Shown here: in pieces, positions 35,520-45,111 of the stretch
Layout of the letters: each line of letters opens with the position of its first letter
Position numbering within the stretch: position 1 is the stretch's first letter
Source of the DNA: Bacteroidales bacterium
GTDB lineage: Bacteria; Bacteroidota; Bacteroidia; Bacteroidales; UBA3824
DNA: 64,000 bases
Assembly: GCA_017962175.1 (NCBI GenBank)
Contig: JAGCVU010000229.1
Location: 1 to 64,000, forward strand
Direction of reading: 5' to 3'
Translations under genes and position numbers: made by a program
The notes under the pieces: generated by a model
Databases searched by the model: none
What the model was told of the DNA's origin: nothing
Seen by the model: the letters and a program-made list of their open reading frames with translations, nothing else

Positions 35520-35609
35520 ATCTAAATTTTTAAATTTGGCTGCAAAGATACGAAATTTATATTTTTGAAGATAATGTTTTACTTTTGCAAAAAAAACTTT
35601 TAGACAAAA

Positions 35610-36668
35610 ATGAAAAAAATCGTCTTGATAATAGCTCTATGCATTACGCACACTATATTATATGCACAAATTGCAAAATACGGCAACGATTTTTTGAATA
35701 TTGGTTCGTGTGCAAGAGAACAATCGTTGGGCGGATGTGCGGCGGCTTCGTCTGTGGGTGCGGCGGCAGGATATTGGAATCCGGCAAACCTTTCTGTGCC
35801 AAAGGGTTACAAAACTGATATTTGCGCTATGCACTGTTTTTATTTTGGGGGATTGGCCAACTACGATTTTGCCGCGGCAAGTTATCAAGCCGACAGTGCC
35901 ACAGCCATAGGATTGTCGTTCGTTAGGCTCGGCGTTGACGATATTCAAAACACAATTTACCTTTTTGACGAAAACGGCGAACCCGATTTTTCGCGCATAA
36001 CATATTTTTCCACAGCCGATTACGCACTCTATTTTTCGCTCGGACGGCAAATTCTTCGCATTCCGGGTCTTTATGCCGGTGCCAACGTAAAACTCATTTA
36101 TAGAATGGAGGGGGAGTTTGCCCGCGCCTACGGATTTGGTATCGACCTTGCGGCTTCGTACAAAAAAAAGAATTTTGCCGCAGGAATAGTTTTGCGCGAT
36201 GCTACCACCACTTTTGACGTGTGGAATATCAACCAAGAAAAATTCGACAGCACATATTTAGCCACGGGCAACAGCATTCCCGAAAACAGTGTAGAGCAAA
36301 CCGCACCATCGTTGTTGATGTCGGCTGCCTACACACTGCATTTGGGAAAGTTTGCCTTTATGGGCGAAATTGGTGGGGAAATCACATTCGATGGTAAGCG
36401 TAATTACTTGATTCGTAGCGATTTTACATGTGTTAATCCCTGCGCCGGATTAGAAGTTTCGTTTATGGATATGGCGTTTGTAAGGTTCGGCATTTCAGAT
36501 TTTATGAAAAACAACCACCTATATATCTCACGCACATATAGTTATGTTCCTTCATTAGGCGCAGGGGTCAAGGTTTCAAGATTTTCGTTCGACTATGCGT
36601 TTATGGACGCAAGCACAAATAGTTACGAGTATCGCAGCAATGTGTTTTCGCTTGGTGTGAGGTTTTAA
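35610..36668 (+). CDS. PorV/PorQ family outer-membrane beta-barrel protein
   Basis: A 352-residue protein with a signal peptide (about 1-19, ending LYAQ) and a beta-barrel with alternating pattern to the C-terminal FSLGVRF. The start FLNIGSCAREQSLGGCAAASS and GYWNPANL are characteristic of the PorV/UPF0164 family. PorV shuttles T9SS cargo to the attachment complex; other family members have unknown roles, so function in secretion is likely but not certain. Two unusual Cys residues occur near the N-terminus. The stop codon overlaps that of the convergent nucleotidyltransferase gene in a shared TTAA. Confidence 0.85.
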   Translation: MKKIVLIIALCITHTILYAQIAKYGNDFLNIGSCAREQSLGGCAAASSVGAAAGYWNPANLSVPKGYKTDICAMHCFYFGGLANYDFAAASYQADSATAIGLSFVRLGVDDIQNTIYLFDENGEPDFSRITYFSTADYALYFSLGRQILRIPGLYAGANVKLIYRMEGEFARAYGFGIDLAASYKKKNFAAGIVLRDATTTFDVWNINQEKFDSTYLATGNSIPENSVEQTAPSLLMSAAYTLHLGKFAFMGEIGGEITFDGKRNYLIRSDFTCVNPCAGLEVSFMDMAFVRFGISDFMKNNHLYISRTYSYVPSLGAGVKVSRFSFDYAFMDASTNSYEYRSNVFSLGVRF

Positions 36669-37567
36669 AATTCCTCGGGATACTCGCCGGCTTTGGTTAG
36701 TTGGGCAAATTTTTCTACAACTATCGGACGGTCTTCCTTGTATGTTACGCCAAACCATTTTGCATTGCAAGTGAGCACTTTACAAGTAATTGTGCCGCTC
36801 TTGATAAGTCCGTCAACCACTGTGGGAATCAGAAATTCGGCTTTGGGTTTCGAGATATTATCTTTCAAGAATGTTGCAAAATCGCGTTGCAAATATCCGA
36901 AAAACGACGGCATAAAGCCCCAGAAATTCATCGAAACAGGCGATGATTCAGCAATTTCGGTTTTTGATTCGCCTTCGATAAAAACGATTTTGCCATTTTC
37001 GCGAATAATTTTGGTGCGTTCTACCACGTCGGAAAGGTTTCCGTTGGCATCGGTGGTGCATACTCCGCGCGAAACTGTGCCGTAATCTGAAAGTGTGTTG
37101 GTAACAGGATAGCCCACCATGCAATATTTGTCTTGCTCGGTATCTTTCAATGTTGCAAAATACTCACAGATAGTTTGATAAGCCTCTTTGCCATAAAAAT
37201 CGTCGGCATTGATTACTGCAAACGGTTCTTTGATAACATTGCGTGCTGCAAGAATTGCGTGACCTGTACCCCACGGTTTTTCGCGGTCGGCGGGCAAAGT
37301 AAAGCCTTCGGGAAGGTCGGTTTTATCTTGAAAAACATATTCAGCGGGCAAATGCTGACGCACTTTGGGCAATACAAGTTCGTTGAAATCTTTTTCGATG
37401 TCGCGGCGGATTACAAACACAACCCTGCCGAAACCTGCGCGTGCGGCATCAAAAGCCGAATATTGAAGAATAGTTTGTCCCGAAGGACCAAGTTTGTCAA
37501 TCTGTTTCAAACCGCCATAACGGCTTCCCATACCGGCGGCCAATACTAATAAAGTGGGTTTCATCAT
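36665..37567 (-). CDS. NDP-sugar pyrophosphorylase-like nucleotidyltransferase
   Basis: A 300-residue nucleotidyltransferase. The N-terminal signature LVLAAGMGSRYGGLKQIDKLG is the nucleotide-binding loop. NADDFYGKEAYQ carries the metal-binding aspartate, and PWGTGHAIL, FWGFMPSFFGYL and WFGVTYKEDRP follow. The sugar and nucleotide specificity cannot be read from sequence. Met1 and Met2 are adjacent (ATGATG), so either may be used. A TACCTTTG box lies at 37601-37594. The gene is divergent from the POT transporter. Confidence 0.88.
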   Translation of the reverse strand: MMKPTLLVLAAGMGSRYGGLKQIDKLGPSGQTILQYSAFDAARAGFGRVVFVIRRDIEKDFNELVLPKVRQHLPAEYVFQDKTDLPEGFTLPADREKPWGTGHAILAARNVIKEPFAVINADDFYGKEAYQTICEYFATLKDTEQDKYCMVGYPVTNTLSDYGTVSRGVCTTDANGNLSDVVERTKIIRENGKIVFIEGESKTEIAESSPVSMNFWGFMPSFFGYLQRDFATFLKDNISKPKAEFLIPTVVDGLIKSGTITCKVLTCNAKWFGVTYKEDRPIVVEKFAQLTKAGEYPEEF

Positions 37568-37692
37568 ATCAAAATTTTACGTATTTAATAGTGCAAAGGT
37601 ACATTTTTTAGCGAAACACAGCATTAAGAAAATAAGATTTTTATAATTTTGCCGCGATTTATTAACATTAAAAAAAAATTTAAAACAATAAT

Positions 37693-39306
37693 ATGAGCAA
37701 CAACAGACACCCCAAAGGTCTTTACCTTTTGTTTGTTACCGAAATGGCTGAGCGTTTCAGTTATTACGGCATGAGAGCATTATTTGTGCTATATCTTGTG
37801 GCGGCATTTTTTACCGACGAAATGGCGTCAGAAATTTACGGTTCGTACACCGGTTTGGTTTACCTTACACCGCTTTTGGGCGGATACATTGCCGATAGAT
37901 ATTGGGGCAACCGTCGCTCCATTATTTTTGGAGGATTGATTATGGCAATTGGACAATTCCTTATGTTTGCCTCGGCTTGCTTTGTAAATCAGTCGATTAT
38001 GGAAGCAAACGGACCTATCAACGACAACGTAAACAATTCACTTTCGCTATTTTTGATGTTCACCGGTTTGGTTTTCTTGATTTTTGGAAACGGATTTTTT
38101 AAGCCAAACATCTCAACCATGGTGGGCGACCTTTACGAAAAAACCGACAGCCGCAAAGATTCGGCTTTTACAATATTCTACATGGGTATCAACGTGGGAG
38201 CATTTATTGCGCCGCTCATCTGTGGTTCGCTCGGCAACGGCAACTGGACCAACCCCGGAAACTTCAAATGGGGTTTCTTCTGCGCAGGTGTGGCAATGGT
38301 GCTTTCGGTACTCGTATTTTGGCTATTCAAAGATAAAGTGCTCAAAACTCCTGAGGGACTGCAAATTGGACTTCCTCCGGCACAAAGCGAACTACGTCAC
38401 GAAAAAGACGAACTTGCTCACCAAGAGGCAATTGCACATCATCAAGAAAAAGCCGACGTACACAATTCGCCATTCCGCTTGTGGGGCTGCATCATTGGCG
38501 CGGCTGTAATGTTTGTGCTATTCTCCTTAGGCTCAGAAAGTTTCAACGATTACATTTCGGCTGCAATTTACTCTATTTCGCTTGCATTGCCCGTGTTTAT
38601 CATCACCGACCGCGGACTCACCAAAGACGAAAAAAGCCGCATCGGAGTTATCTATATTATAGCGGTGTTTGTAATCTTCTTTTGGAGTGCGTTTGAACAG
38701 GCTGGTTCGTCGCTAACACTGTTTGCTGAAAAACAAACCGACCGAACTATTGGCGATTGGGAAATGCCCACAACATGGTTTCAATCTATCAACCCAATAG
38801 TTGTTGTATGCTTTGCTCCAATTATGGCAATGCTTTGGCAGTTTTTGGCTAAGAAAAAAATGGAACCCTTCTCACCCGCAAAACAGGCTATCGGCTTAAT
38901 GCTCTTAGCCATTGGATATGTGGTAATTGCATTTGGAACTCACGGATTAGACGCTAACGCAAAAGCCTCTATGTGGTGGTTGTTTGCTCTCTACTTTATA
39001 CACACAATTGGCGAGTTAAGCCTCTCACCCATAGGACTTTCGATGGTAAACAAACTTTCACCCGCACGTCTTGCATCATTGTTGATGGGCGTATGGTTTA
39101 TGAGCAACGCCGCATCAAACATCTTGGCTGGCAAATTGGCAACCCTCCTACCCGGTGCCAACGGCGAAACCAAATCATTTCTCGGTTTTGAAATCACCAA
39201 CTTGACAGAATTTTTCATGCTCTTTGCAATAATGGCAGGAGCGGCATCAATAATACTTTTTGCCCTTTGCCCGATGTTAAAGAAAATGATGAAAGGGGTG
39301 CAGTAA
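37693..39306 (+). CDS. POT/PTR2 family proton-dependent oligopeptide transporter
   Basis: Inner-membrane symporter for di- and tripeptides. The 537-residue protein has the ExxERF motif EMAERFSYYGMRALFVLYL, GGYIADRYWGNRR, and FYMGINVGAFIAPLICG, all in standard places, with about 14 helices. A hydrophilic loop rich in His, Glu and Lys (about 230-258) separates the halves. A TAATTTTG box lies at 37644-37651. The next gene starts 10 bases after its stop, so they are probably co-transcribed. Confidence 0.94.
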   Translation: MSNNRHPKGLYLLFVTEMAERFSYYGMRALFVLYLVAAFFTDEMASEIYGSYTGLVYLTPLLGGYIADRYWGNRRSIIFGGLIMAIGQFLMFASACFVNQSIMEANGPINDNVNNSLSLFLMFTGLVFLIFGNGFFKPNISTMVGDLYEKTDSRKDSAFTIFYMGINVGAFIAPLICGSLGNGNWTNPGNFKWGFFCAGVAMVLSVLVFWLFKDKVLKTPEGLQIGLPPAQSELRHEKDELAHQEAIAHHQEKADVHNSPFRLWGCIIGAAVMFVLFSLGSESFNDYISAAIYSISLALPVFIITDRGLTKDEKSRIGVIYIIAVFVIFFWSAFEQAGSSLTLFAEKQTDRTIGDWEMPTTWFQSINPIVVVCFAPIMAMLWQFLAKKKMEPFSPAKQAIGLMLLAIGYVVIAFGTHGLDANAKASMWWLFALYFIHTIGELSLSPIGLSMVNKLSPARLASLLMGVWFMSNAASNILAGKLATLLPGANGETKSFLGFEITNLTEFFMLFAIMAGAASIILFALCPMLKKMMKGVQ

Positions 39307-39316
39307 CATATTAATA

Positions 39317-40474
39317 ATGAAGAATATGCCGGTTATCGTGATTTTTTTTGGATTACTCTACATAGGAGCATGCTTTTATCTATACATGCGTATGCGCTGC
39401 GCAATTCCTCTTGCCAACACAGGTTGGGGCATTGCGGTGCGTATATTATATATAGTGTTGTGCGCAAGTTTTTTTATTGGTTTTGCACTTCAACGAAACC
39501 ATTTGGTACTGTCGCAACCGTTTGTTACCACAGGAAACTGGATGCTTGCCGCCGCACTTTACCTATTTTTGATATTTTTTGTAATCGACATAGCCCGCAT
39601 TGTCAACGCCATATCTTTTAAGGCAGAATGGCTTACATTCCGCTACAAACCGGGCGATGCCAAGGCAGAACTTTTTGCCACCGTGGGAGGAATAATCTGT
39701 GCCATTATACTCATTGTAGGCTATTTCAACGCGCACAATCCCACACGTCGCGAAATCACATTTCACACCCAAAAAGAGATACAACGGCCATTTAAATTCG
39801 TATTAGTCAGCGATGTACATTTAGGTCAAGTAAACGGCGACCGATTTTTCACCACCCTTGCCAACCGCATCAACGCCGAAGACGCTGATTTTGTGGTAAT
39901 TGCTGGTGATTTTTTCGATGGCAACCCCACGCCGGTGCTTTATAGTCACGCCGATTCGATACTCCGCTCAATAAAAACACGCTACGGAATATATGCCGTA
40001 AATGGCAATCACGAGTGGATTGGCGATGTCTACACTGCCGACGAATTTATGCAAAAAAACGGCGTAACTGTGCTACGCGATTCTACTGCGCAACTGCCCC
40101 TTGGCGTAACAATTATTGGTCGCGAAGACCGTTCAGAGCGTCTCCATCCTGATAGCAAACATCACGGTTGCAAATCGTTAGAATCATTAGTTGAAAATAT
40201 CGACCGCACCAACTACCTTATCAACGTAGACCATCAGCCCTACAACCTCCCCGAAGCGGAGCAAAACGGCATCGACCTTCAACTTTCGGGACATACTCAC
40301 CACGGGCAATTGTTCCCCTTAAACTTTCTCACCTCCAAAATCTACGAATGTTCGTTTGGACAGCACCGCAGAGGCAACACCGACTACTACGTTTCGTCAG
40401 GCTACGGCACATGGGGTCCACCGATTAGAACCACGTGCAGACCTGAGATGGTGGTTATCAATGTGGAGAGATAA
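39317..40474 (+). CDS. Membrane-anchored metallophosphoesterase
   Basis: A 385-residue protein with about four N-terminal membrane helices (to about residue 140) and a calcineurin-like phosphoesterase domain (about 158-385). Metal-ligand motifs are complete: LVSDVHLG, IAGDFFDG, VNGNHEW and LSGHTHHGQLFP. It matches the YkuE/YaeI-like group. Its substrate is unknown; some relatives act on UDP-diacylglucosamine or phospholipids. It lies 10 bases after the peptide transporter gene. Confidence 0.9.
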   Translation: MKNMPVIVIFFGLLYIGACFYLYMRMRCAIPLANTGWGIAVRILYIVLCASFFIGFALQRNHLVLSQPFVTTGNWMLAAALYLFLIFFVIDIARIVNAISFKAEWLTFRYKPGDAKAELFATVGGIICAIILIVGYFNAHNPTRREITFHTQKEIQRPFKFVLVSDVHLGQVNGDRFFTTLANRINAEDADFVVIAGDFFDGNPTPVLYSHADSILRSIKTRYGIYAVNGNHEWIGDVYTADEFMQKNGVTVLRDSTAQLPLGVTIIGREDRSERLHPDSKHHGCKSLESLVENIDRTNYLINVDHQPYNLPEAEQNGIDLQLSGHTHHGQLFPLNFLTSKIYECSFGQHRRGNTDYYVSSGYGTWGPPIRTTCRPEMVVINVER

Positions 40475-40578
40475 AAAAATCAAAAAAAAATCTCAAAATC
40501 GAATACACCTTGGATTATTTTTTGTATATTTGAGTTATTAAAAAAGAAAAAATAGAACTCAACCTTACAATTAAATAT

Positions 40579-42516
40579 ATGAACTCCAAGACGGTACAAT
40601 CGGGCATATTACGCGTGGCACTATTAGGCGCTGTAATAATGATTATTGCATTGATACTTTATTATATGTTTCAATACAAGCAGTTAAACGCCGTGCGCGA
40701 ATACTCCAAAAAAGATAAAGAACTGCTTATCGACCGAATATTAAGCGTTACCTACCATCAATACACCAACATTGTGCACGACAACTCTGCTTGGGACGAG
40801 TGCTACCAAGCTATGTGCGAAGGCAACAAAAAATGGCTCGACGACAATATCGGCTATATGATTGATGGATACAAGGCCGCCGCCGTGGGAATGTTCGACA
40901 CTCTTGGCATCATCAAATACGAAAACCGAGCAGCGGGAATGGAAAACATACCATTCTATCCATTTGCAGGTGCAGATATGGGGAATCTCTTTACCAAAGA
41001 GCTGTTTCCGCATTTTTATGCTAAGTTTGAAGGCAAGCACTTTGTATATTTCTGCTCGTGCCTTGTGTCGGCAGCCAGCATCAACAGCCGCAACGAAAAA
41101 CCGCGCGGCTATATGATTTTTGTAAAAGAGATTGCCGAAGAAGATATCAACCTTATGAGCATAGCCCTCGGTGGTATGCATATGACCTTTGCCCAAGACG
41201 ATAAAGCCTATACCGACACAGTTAAGGCTGTTGCTCCGATGGCTGTTACCAATCGCGAACTTGTAAACTACACCAACAAGCACGTGGCATATATGTGTTT
41301 TTGCTACGAAGATATGCTGTCGAAACAGTTGAACCAATTTGTGCCTATATTCCTACTGATTGCATTTTTATGTCTTGGAATATTCTTTGCCATAATGCTT
41401 TACGTAAAAGTGAAGGTAACAAAACCGCTTTCACAAATTGATGAATCGTTTAAATCAGAAAAAACCGACAGCATTGTACCTCTAAAATCCGAAACCAACG
41501 AATTTGGAGTGATTTCGCGGATGATGGAAGACTTTTTTGAGCAAAAAAACAGTCTCAAACAACTCAACGAAGAACTTGCAACTCAAAAATCTGAAATTTT
41601 GATGCAAAACGAGGCTTTGCAGCAGCAAAAAGAGGAAATTCTGGTTCAAAGCGAAAACGTTAATATGCTCAACGAGGAGTTGCGCACTATCAACGATGAC
41701 CTTGCCGCTCAGAAACTGCTTTTAGAGATGCGAAACCACGAAATCACAGCTGCCAACAATCAGTTGACTTCGGGCATTAACTACGCAAGTCGTCTGCAAT
41801 CTGCTATGGTTCAAGCAGTAGCGCCTAATTACAGTATTTTCCGCAACTACTTTGTAATATATCATCCAAAAGATATCGTTGGCGGTGATTTCTATTTCGC
41901 CAAAAAAGTCAACAACCTTATTATTGCCGCTATGGGCGACTGCACAGGACACGGAGTTCCGGGTGCTATACTTGCCAGCATGGGACTTTCATTCCTCAAC
42001 GAACTCATCAACGATCGTAAGGGCAGCGACATTTTGCCGGGTGAAATTCTCGATGAACTTCGCAAAAAAGTGACCTCGGCTCTCGGTCTCGACCAAGATG
42101 GACAATTGCGCAACGACGGTATGGACATTGCTCTGCTTATCTACGATGCAACTACCGGTTTAGGTCATTACGCCGGCGCACAACGCCCGATGGTATTGGT
42201 TCGCGACAACACAATACAAACCATCAAAGGCGACTCAATGCCTATCGGACACTTTATTTTAGACAAAAACTTTTCTACTGTAACTATTCAGTTGCAAACC
42301 AACGACAAAATATATCTCTATTCTGATGGCTGTACCGACCAAAACGGTGGAGAGTTTAACCGCAAAATTATGTCTAAGAACTTTAAAGACAAAATCTTGG
42401 AATTCTCCACAATGCCGTTTGAAAAACAAAAAGGAGCGTTGGAAAAATTCATCTTCGACTGGAAAGGCGACAAGATGCAAACCGACGACATCACACTTTT
42501 AGCTTTCGAAATATAA
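40579..42516 (+). CDS. CHASE4-HAMP-SpoIIE transmembrane phosphatase
   Basis: A 645-residue signalling phosphatase with a different input from the TPR types. Order: helix 13-33, CHASE4-like extracytoplasmic domain (about 45-245; NIVHDNSAWDECY and KKWLDDNI), helix 253-275, HAMP-like linker (about 277-325), long Gln/Glu-rich coiled coil (about 320-395), SpoIIE domain (about 405-645). Catalytic motifs are YHPKDIVGGDFYFA, MGDCTGHGVPGA (Asp454), NDGMDIALL, YSDGCTDQ (Asp583) and TDDITLLAFEI. A TATATTTG box lies at 40525-40532. It ends at a strong terminator and appears to be a single-gene unit. Confidence 0.9.
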   Translation: MNSKTVQSGILRVALLGAVIMIIALILYYMFQYKQLNAVREYSKKDKELLIDRILSVTYHQYTNIVHDNSAWDECYQAMCEGNKKWLDDNIGYMIDGYKAAAVGMFDTLGIIKYENRAAGMENIPFYPFAGADMGNLFTKELFPHFYAKFEGKHFVYFCSCLVSAASINSRNEKPRGYMIFVKEIAEEDINLMSIALGGMHMTFAQDDKAYTDTVKAVAPMAVTNRELVNYTNKHVAYMCFCYEDMLSKQLNQFVPIFLLIAFLCLGIFFAIMLYVKVKVTKPLSQIDESFKSEKTDSIVPLKSETNEFGVISRMMEDFFEQKNSLKQLNEELATQKSEILMQNEALQQQKEEILVQSENVNMLNEELRTINDDLAAQKLLLEMRNHEITAANNQLTSGINYASRLQSAMVQAVAPNYSIFRNYFVIYHPKDIVGGDFYFAKKVNNLIIAAMGDCTGHGVPGAILASMGLSFLNELINDRKGSDILPGEILDELRKKVTSALGLDQDGQLRNDGMDIALLIYDATTGLGHYAGAQRPMVLVRDNTIQTIKGDSMPIGHFILDKNFSTVTIQLQTNDKIYLYSDGCTDQNGGEFNRKIMSKNFKDKILEFSTMPFEKQKGALEKFIFDWKGDKMQTDDITLLAFEI

Positions 42517-42530
42517 AAGAACAACAGATA

Positions 42531-42568
42531 AAAAAATGTCCGAAGCAAATTGCTTCGGACATTTTTTT
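42531..42568. terminator. Strong bidirectional terminator
   Basis: A perfect 12-bp stem (ATGTCCGAAGCA pairing with TGCTTCGGACAT, loop AAT) is flanked by A6 on the left and T7 on the right. It ends both the CHASE4-SpoIIE gene and the convergent SPOR-like gene. Confidence 0.93.
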
Positions 42569-42588
42569 ATGAACTAAACTTTTTAAAA

Positions 42589-43644
42589 CTAATCAATCAA
42601 ATTAGCTTCAATTTGTTGAGCCTCGGTAACGTGGATTTGTTGTCCGTCGTTGAAACAAACGATAAACGATTGTTTGAGGTTCATTCCCATTTCAGCTTGT
42701 TGAGCCTCTTCGTAACTGCGGTAGCATCCGATCCAGTATTTGTAGAAACCATCGCTCTGACGCTCGTCGATTTTAAGGTTGCCCTTGTAAAGACGTTGAA
42801 GTTTACGTTGGCTCCATTTACGTTTGTCGGCGCAAATCTGAATACGATAAGCAAGACCCTCGTCGGGATTGTCAGAAGTAACTCTTCTTTGACGTCCGGC
42901 ATTCTGAAGGTTGGCTATACGGCGTTGTGCCTCACTCACATATTTACCGTTGGGATATTTGTTGATGTACTTTTTGTATGCATCAATAGTGTTAACCGCA
43001 ACAGTAGAATTCCAAAATGATTGTTCAGCGGCAGCTTCTTGATTTTTGCGTTCCTCTTGAGTGTAAAGAAGTTTAAGAGCGCTGTAGCAGTTGTCGCCTG
43101 CACTTTGGAATTTCGACTTGCACGAAGCCATATCAGATTTCAAAGTGCTGTAAGTTTTGGTTTCCAGCGATTTAGCAGTGAGTTTTCCGTAAGGCGAAAG
43201 TTTAGCAGAGCCGTCTTGCAAGTCGTTTTCAGCATCGCTCAAATAAGAATCGGCTTGGCTCTTGTCGCTCGGGTATATAAACTCAGAACCTTCAATCACT
43301 TGTTTGTAAATATCGTAAAGCGAAGTGTACGATTTTTCGTAGAGTTTGGTAGCCTTGATACGCAGCGATTTGGCCTCGGCAGATTTTTTCTCGCCTTTTT
43401 TTAGTTTGCCTTTTTTGCTGCTGTTGAGAAACTTACCGTTGGCTTTGTCTTGCGACTCAGCCTGTGCCACAAATTTTTCACCCTTGGTGATATCATCCTG
43501 AAGCTTTAAAAGCGATGAGTTTTGCTCGTCGGTAAGTTGGAAGTGCGAAAGGAGGTCGAACATGTCGGGATCCTGAGCCTGTGTAAGACCGGGAAACGAC
43601 AACATTGCCGCCAAAAGTGCTGATGGTATTAATACTTTTTTCAT
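42589..43644 (-). CDS. Secreted protein with SPOR-like C-terminal domain
   Basis: A 351-residue exported protein. The signal peptide (about 1-23, ending LTQAQ) is followed by a helical, Lys/Ser-rich region (about 25-210), a short repeat-like stretch (AYKKYINKYPNGKYVSEA), and a C-terminal domain (about 265-335) with AYRIQICADKRKWS and FYKYWIGCYRSYEEAQ, the pattern of SPOR peptidoglycan-binding domains. It ends in a short tail. SPOR domains bind denuded glycan at the septum, so a periplasmic role in division or envelope maintenance is possible. Transcription probably starts at the promoter within the end of metY. Confidence 0.82.
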   Translation of the reverse strand: MKKVLIPSALLAAMLSFPGLTQAQDPDMFDLLSHFQLTDEQNSSLLKLQDDITKGEKFVAQAESQDKANGKFLNSSKKGKLKKGEKKSAEAKSLRIKATKLYEKSYTSLYDIYKQVIEGSEFIYPSDKSQADSYLSDAENDLQDGSAKLSPYGKLTAKSLETKTYSTLKSDMASCKSKFQSAGDNCYSALKLLYTQEERKNQEAAAEQSFWNSTVAVNTIDAYKKYINKYPNGKYVSEAQRRIANLQNAGRQRRVTSDNPDEGLAYRIQICADKRKWSQRKLQRLYKGNLKIDERQSDGFYKYWIGCYRSYEEAQQAEMGMNLKQSFIVCFNDGQQIHVTEAQQIEANLID

Positions 43645-43694
43645 GCTGGTGTTAATTTAGTTTTTTTAATGTCTTATATATAACTTGACTTTTA

Positions 43695-43725
43695 CAAAAT
43701 TATTGCCAAACTAAATCTTATCCAA
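43695..43725 (-). promoter_or_regulatory. Promoter for the SPOR-like gene
   Basis: Minus-strand TTG (43725-43723), 20-base spacer, TAATTTTG (43702-43695). The -33 element lies inside the 3' end of metY. The start codon is 50 bases downstream. Confidence 0.55.
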
Positions 43726-44997
43726 CGCCTGCTTGATATCGGCTATAATGTCGTCAGCATTTTCGATACCCACTGAGAAACGGATAAGGTCGGGCTGAAC
43801 ACCTGCAGCTATCAACTGCTCGTCGGTTAACTGACGGTGAGTATGACTTGCGGGGTGAAGCACACACGAGCGGGCATCTGCCACATGCGTTACAATGGCA
43901 ACAAACTTGAGACTATCCATAAACTTGATCGACTCTTCACGTCCGCCCTTAATACCAAAGCAAAGAACGCCACATGAACGTCCACCGTCAAACTGTTTTT
44001 GAGCAAGTTTGTAGTAAGGATTGCTCTTGAGACCGCTATAATTGATCCAAGCAATTTTGGGATGATTTTCCAAAAATTCAGCCACTTTCTGAGCATTTTC
44101 GCAATGACGGGGTACACGCAAGTGAAGTGTTTCCAAACCGATATTCAACAAAAATGCGTTCATCGGGCTTTGAATTGAACCTAAATCTCTCATCAACTGT
44201 GCAGTAGCTTTGGTAATAAAAGCCTTTTTGCCAAAAGCCTTGGTGTAAGCCAATCCGTGGTACGATTCATCGGGCTGTGTAAGTCCGGGGAATTTGTCGG
44301 CATATTTTTCCCAATCAAAATTTCCGCTATCAACAATACAACCACCAACTGCAAGTGCATGACCATCCATATATTTTGTGGTAGAGTGTATTACGATGTC
44401 GGCACCCCATTCAAACGGACGACAGTTGATAGGAGTGGCAAAAGTATTATCAACGATCAACGGCACACCGTGTTTTTTTGCAATACGCGAAAATTTCTCA
44501 AAATCAAGCACATGGCAAGTAGGATTAGAGATAGTTTCGGCAAAAAGACATTTGGTATTTGGGCGGAATGCCTTAGAAATTTCCTCCTCTGAAGCGTCTG
44601 AGTCTACCATAGTGCACTCAATACCGAGCTTCTTCATAGTCACCAAAAAGAGGTTGTAGGTGCCGCCGTAAATATTCTTGCTGCTGACAAAATGGTCGCC
44701 AGCCTCGCAGATATTGAAAACAGAATAGAAGCTTGCAGCCTGTCCCGACGAAGTAAGCATAGCAGCCACGCCGCCTTCAAGGTCAGCAATTTTAGCAGCC
44801 ACAGCATCGTTGGTTGGATTCTGCAAACGTGTGTAGAAATACCCCTCGGCCTTCAAATCAAAAAGGTCGGCCATAGCGGCAGTGTTTTCATATTTGAAAG
44901 TAGTACTCTGAAAAATAGGCAGCACGCGGGGATCACCGCTTTTGGGCTGCCAGCCCGACTGTACGCATACAGTCTCCAATGATTTCTTTTCTGACAT
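43711..44997 (-). CDS. metY: O-acetylhomoserine sulfhydrylase / aminocarboxypropyltransferase
   Basis: PLP enzyme of the Cys/Met metabolism family, expected to make homocysteine from O-acetylhomoserine and sulphide. The 428-residue length and the sequence TRLQNPTNDAVAAKIADLEGG, the aldimine Lys in HSTTKYMDGHALAVGG, and SCVLHPASHTHRQL with IRFSVGIENADDI favour MetY over MetB/MetC. No SAM-binding leader is present; the gap to the next gene is about 110 bases. A TATATTTG box lies at 45033-45026. It is divergent from the SUMF1-domain gene. Confidence 0.92.
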   Translation of the reverse strand: MSEKKSLETVCVQSGWQPKSGDPRVLPIFQSTTFKYENTAAMADLFDLKAEGYFYTRLQNPTNDAVAAKIADLEGGVAAMLTSSGQAASFYSVFNICEAGDHFVSSKNIYGGTYNLFLVTMKKLGIECTMVDSDASEEEISKAFRPNTKCLFAETISNPTCHVLDFEKFSRIAKKHGVPLIVDNTFATPINCRPFEWGADIVIHSTTKYMDGHALAVGGCIVDSGNFDWEKYADKFPGLTQPDESYHGLAYTKAFGKKAFITKATAQLMRDLGSIQSPMNAFLLNIGLETLHLRVPRHCENAQKVAEFLENHPKIAWINYSGLKSNPYYKLAQKQFDGGRSCGVLCFGIKGGREESIKFMDSLKFVAIVTHVADARSCVLHPASHTHRQLTDEQLIAAGVQPDLIRFSVGIENADDIIADIKQALDKI

Positions 44998-45111
44998 TGT
45001 GTTGTTTATTAAAATAATTTTGACACAAATATAAAAAAAATTTTTATTTCTCAGTAATTTGCAAGAAATTTGCGTAGTGAAAATATTAGAGTTTAATTAA
45101 ACACACACGAT

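Noticed and set aside
44998..45111. SAM riboswitch upstream of metY
   Set aside because: The gap is only about 110 AT-rich bases with no conserved helices, and it holds a plain -7 box.
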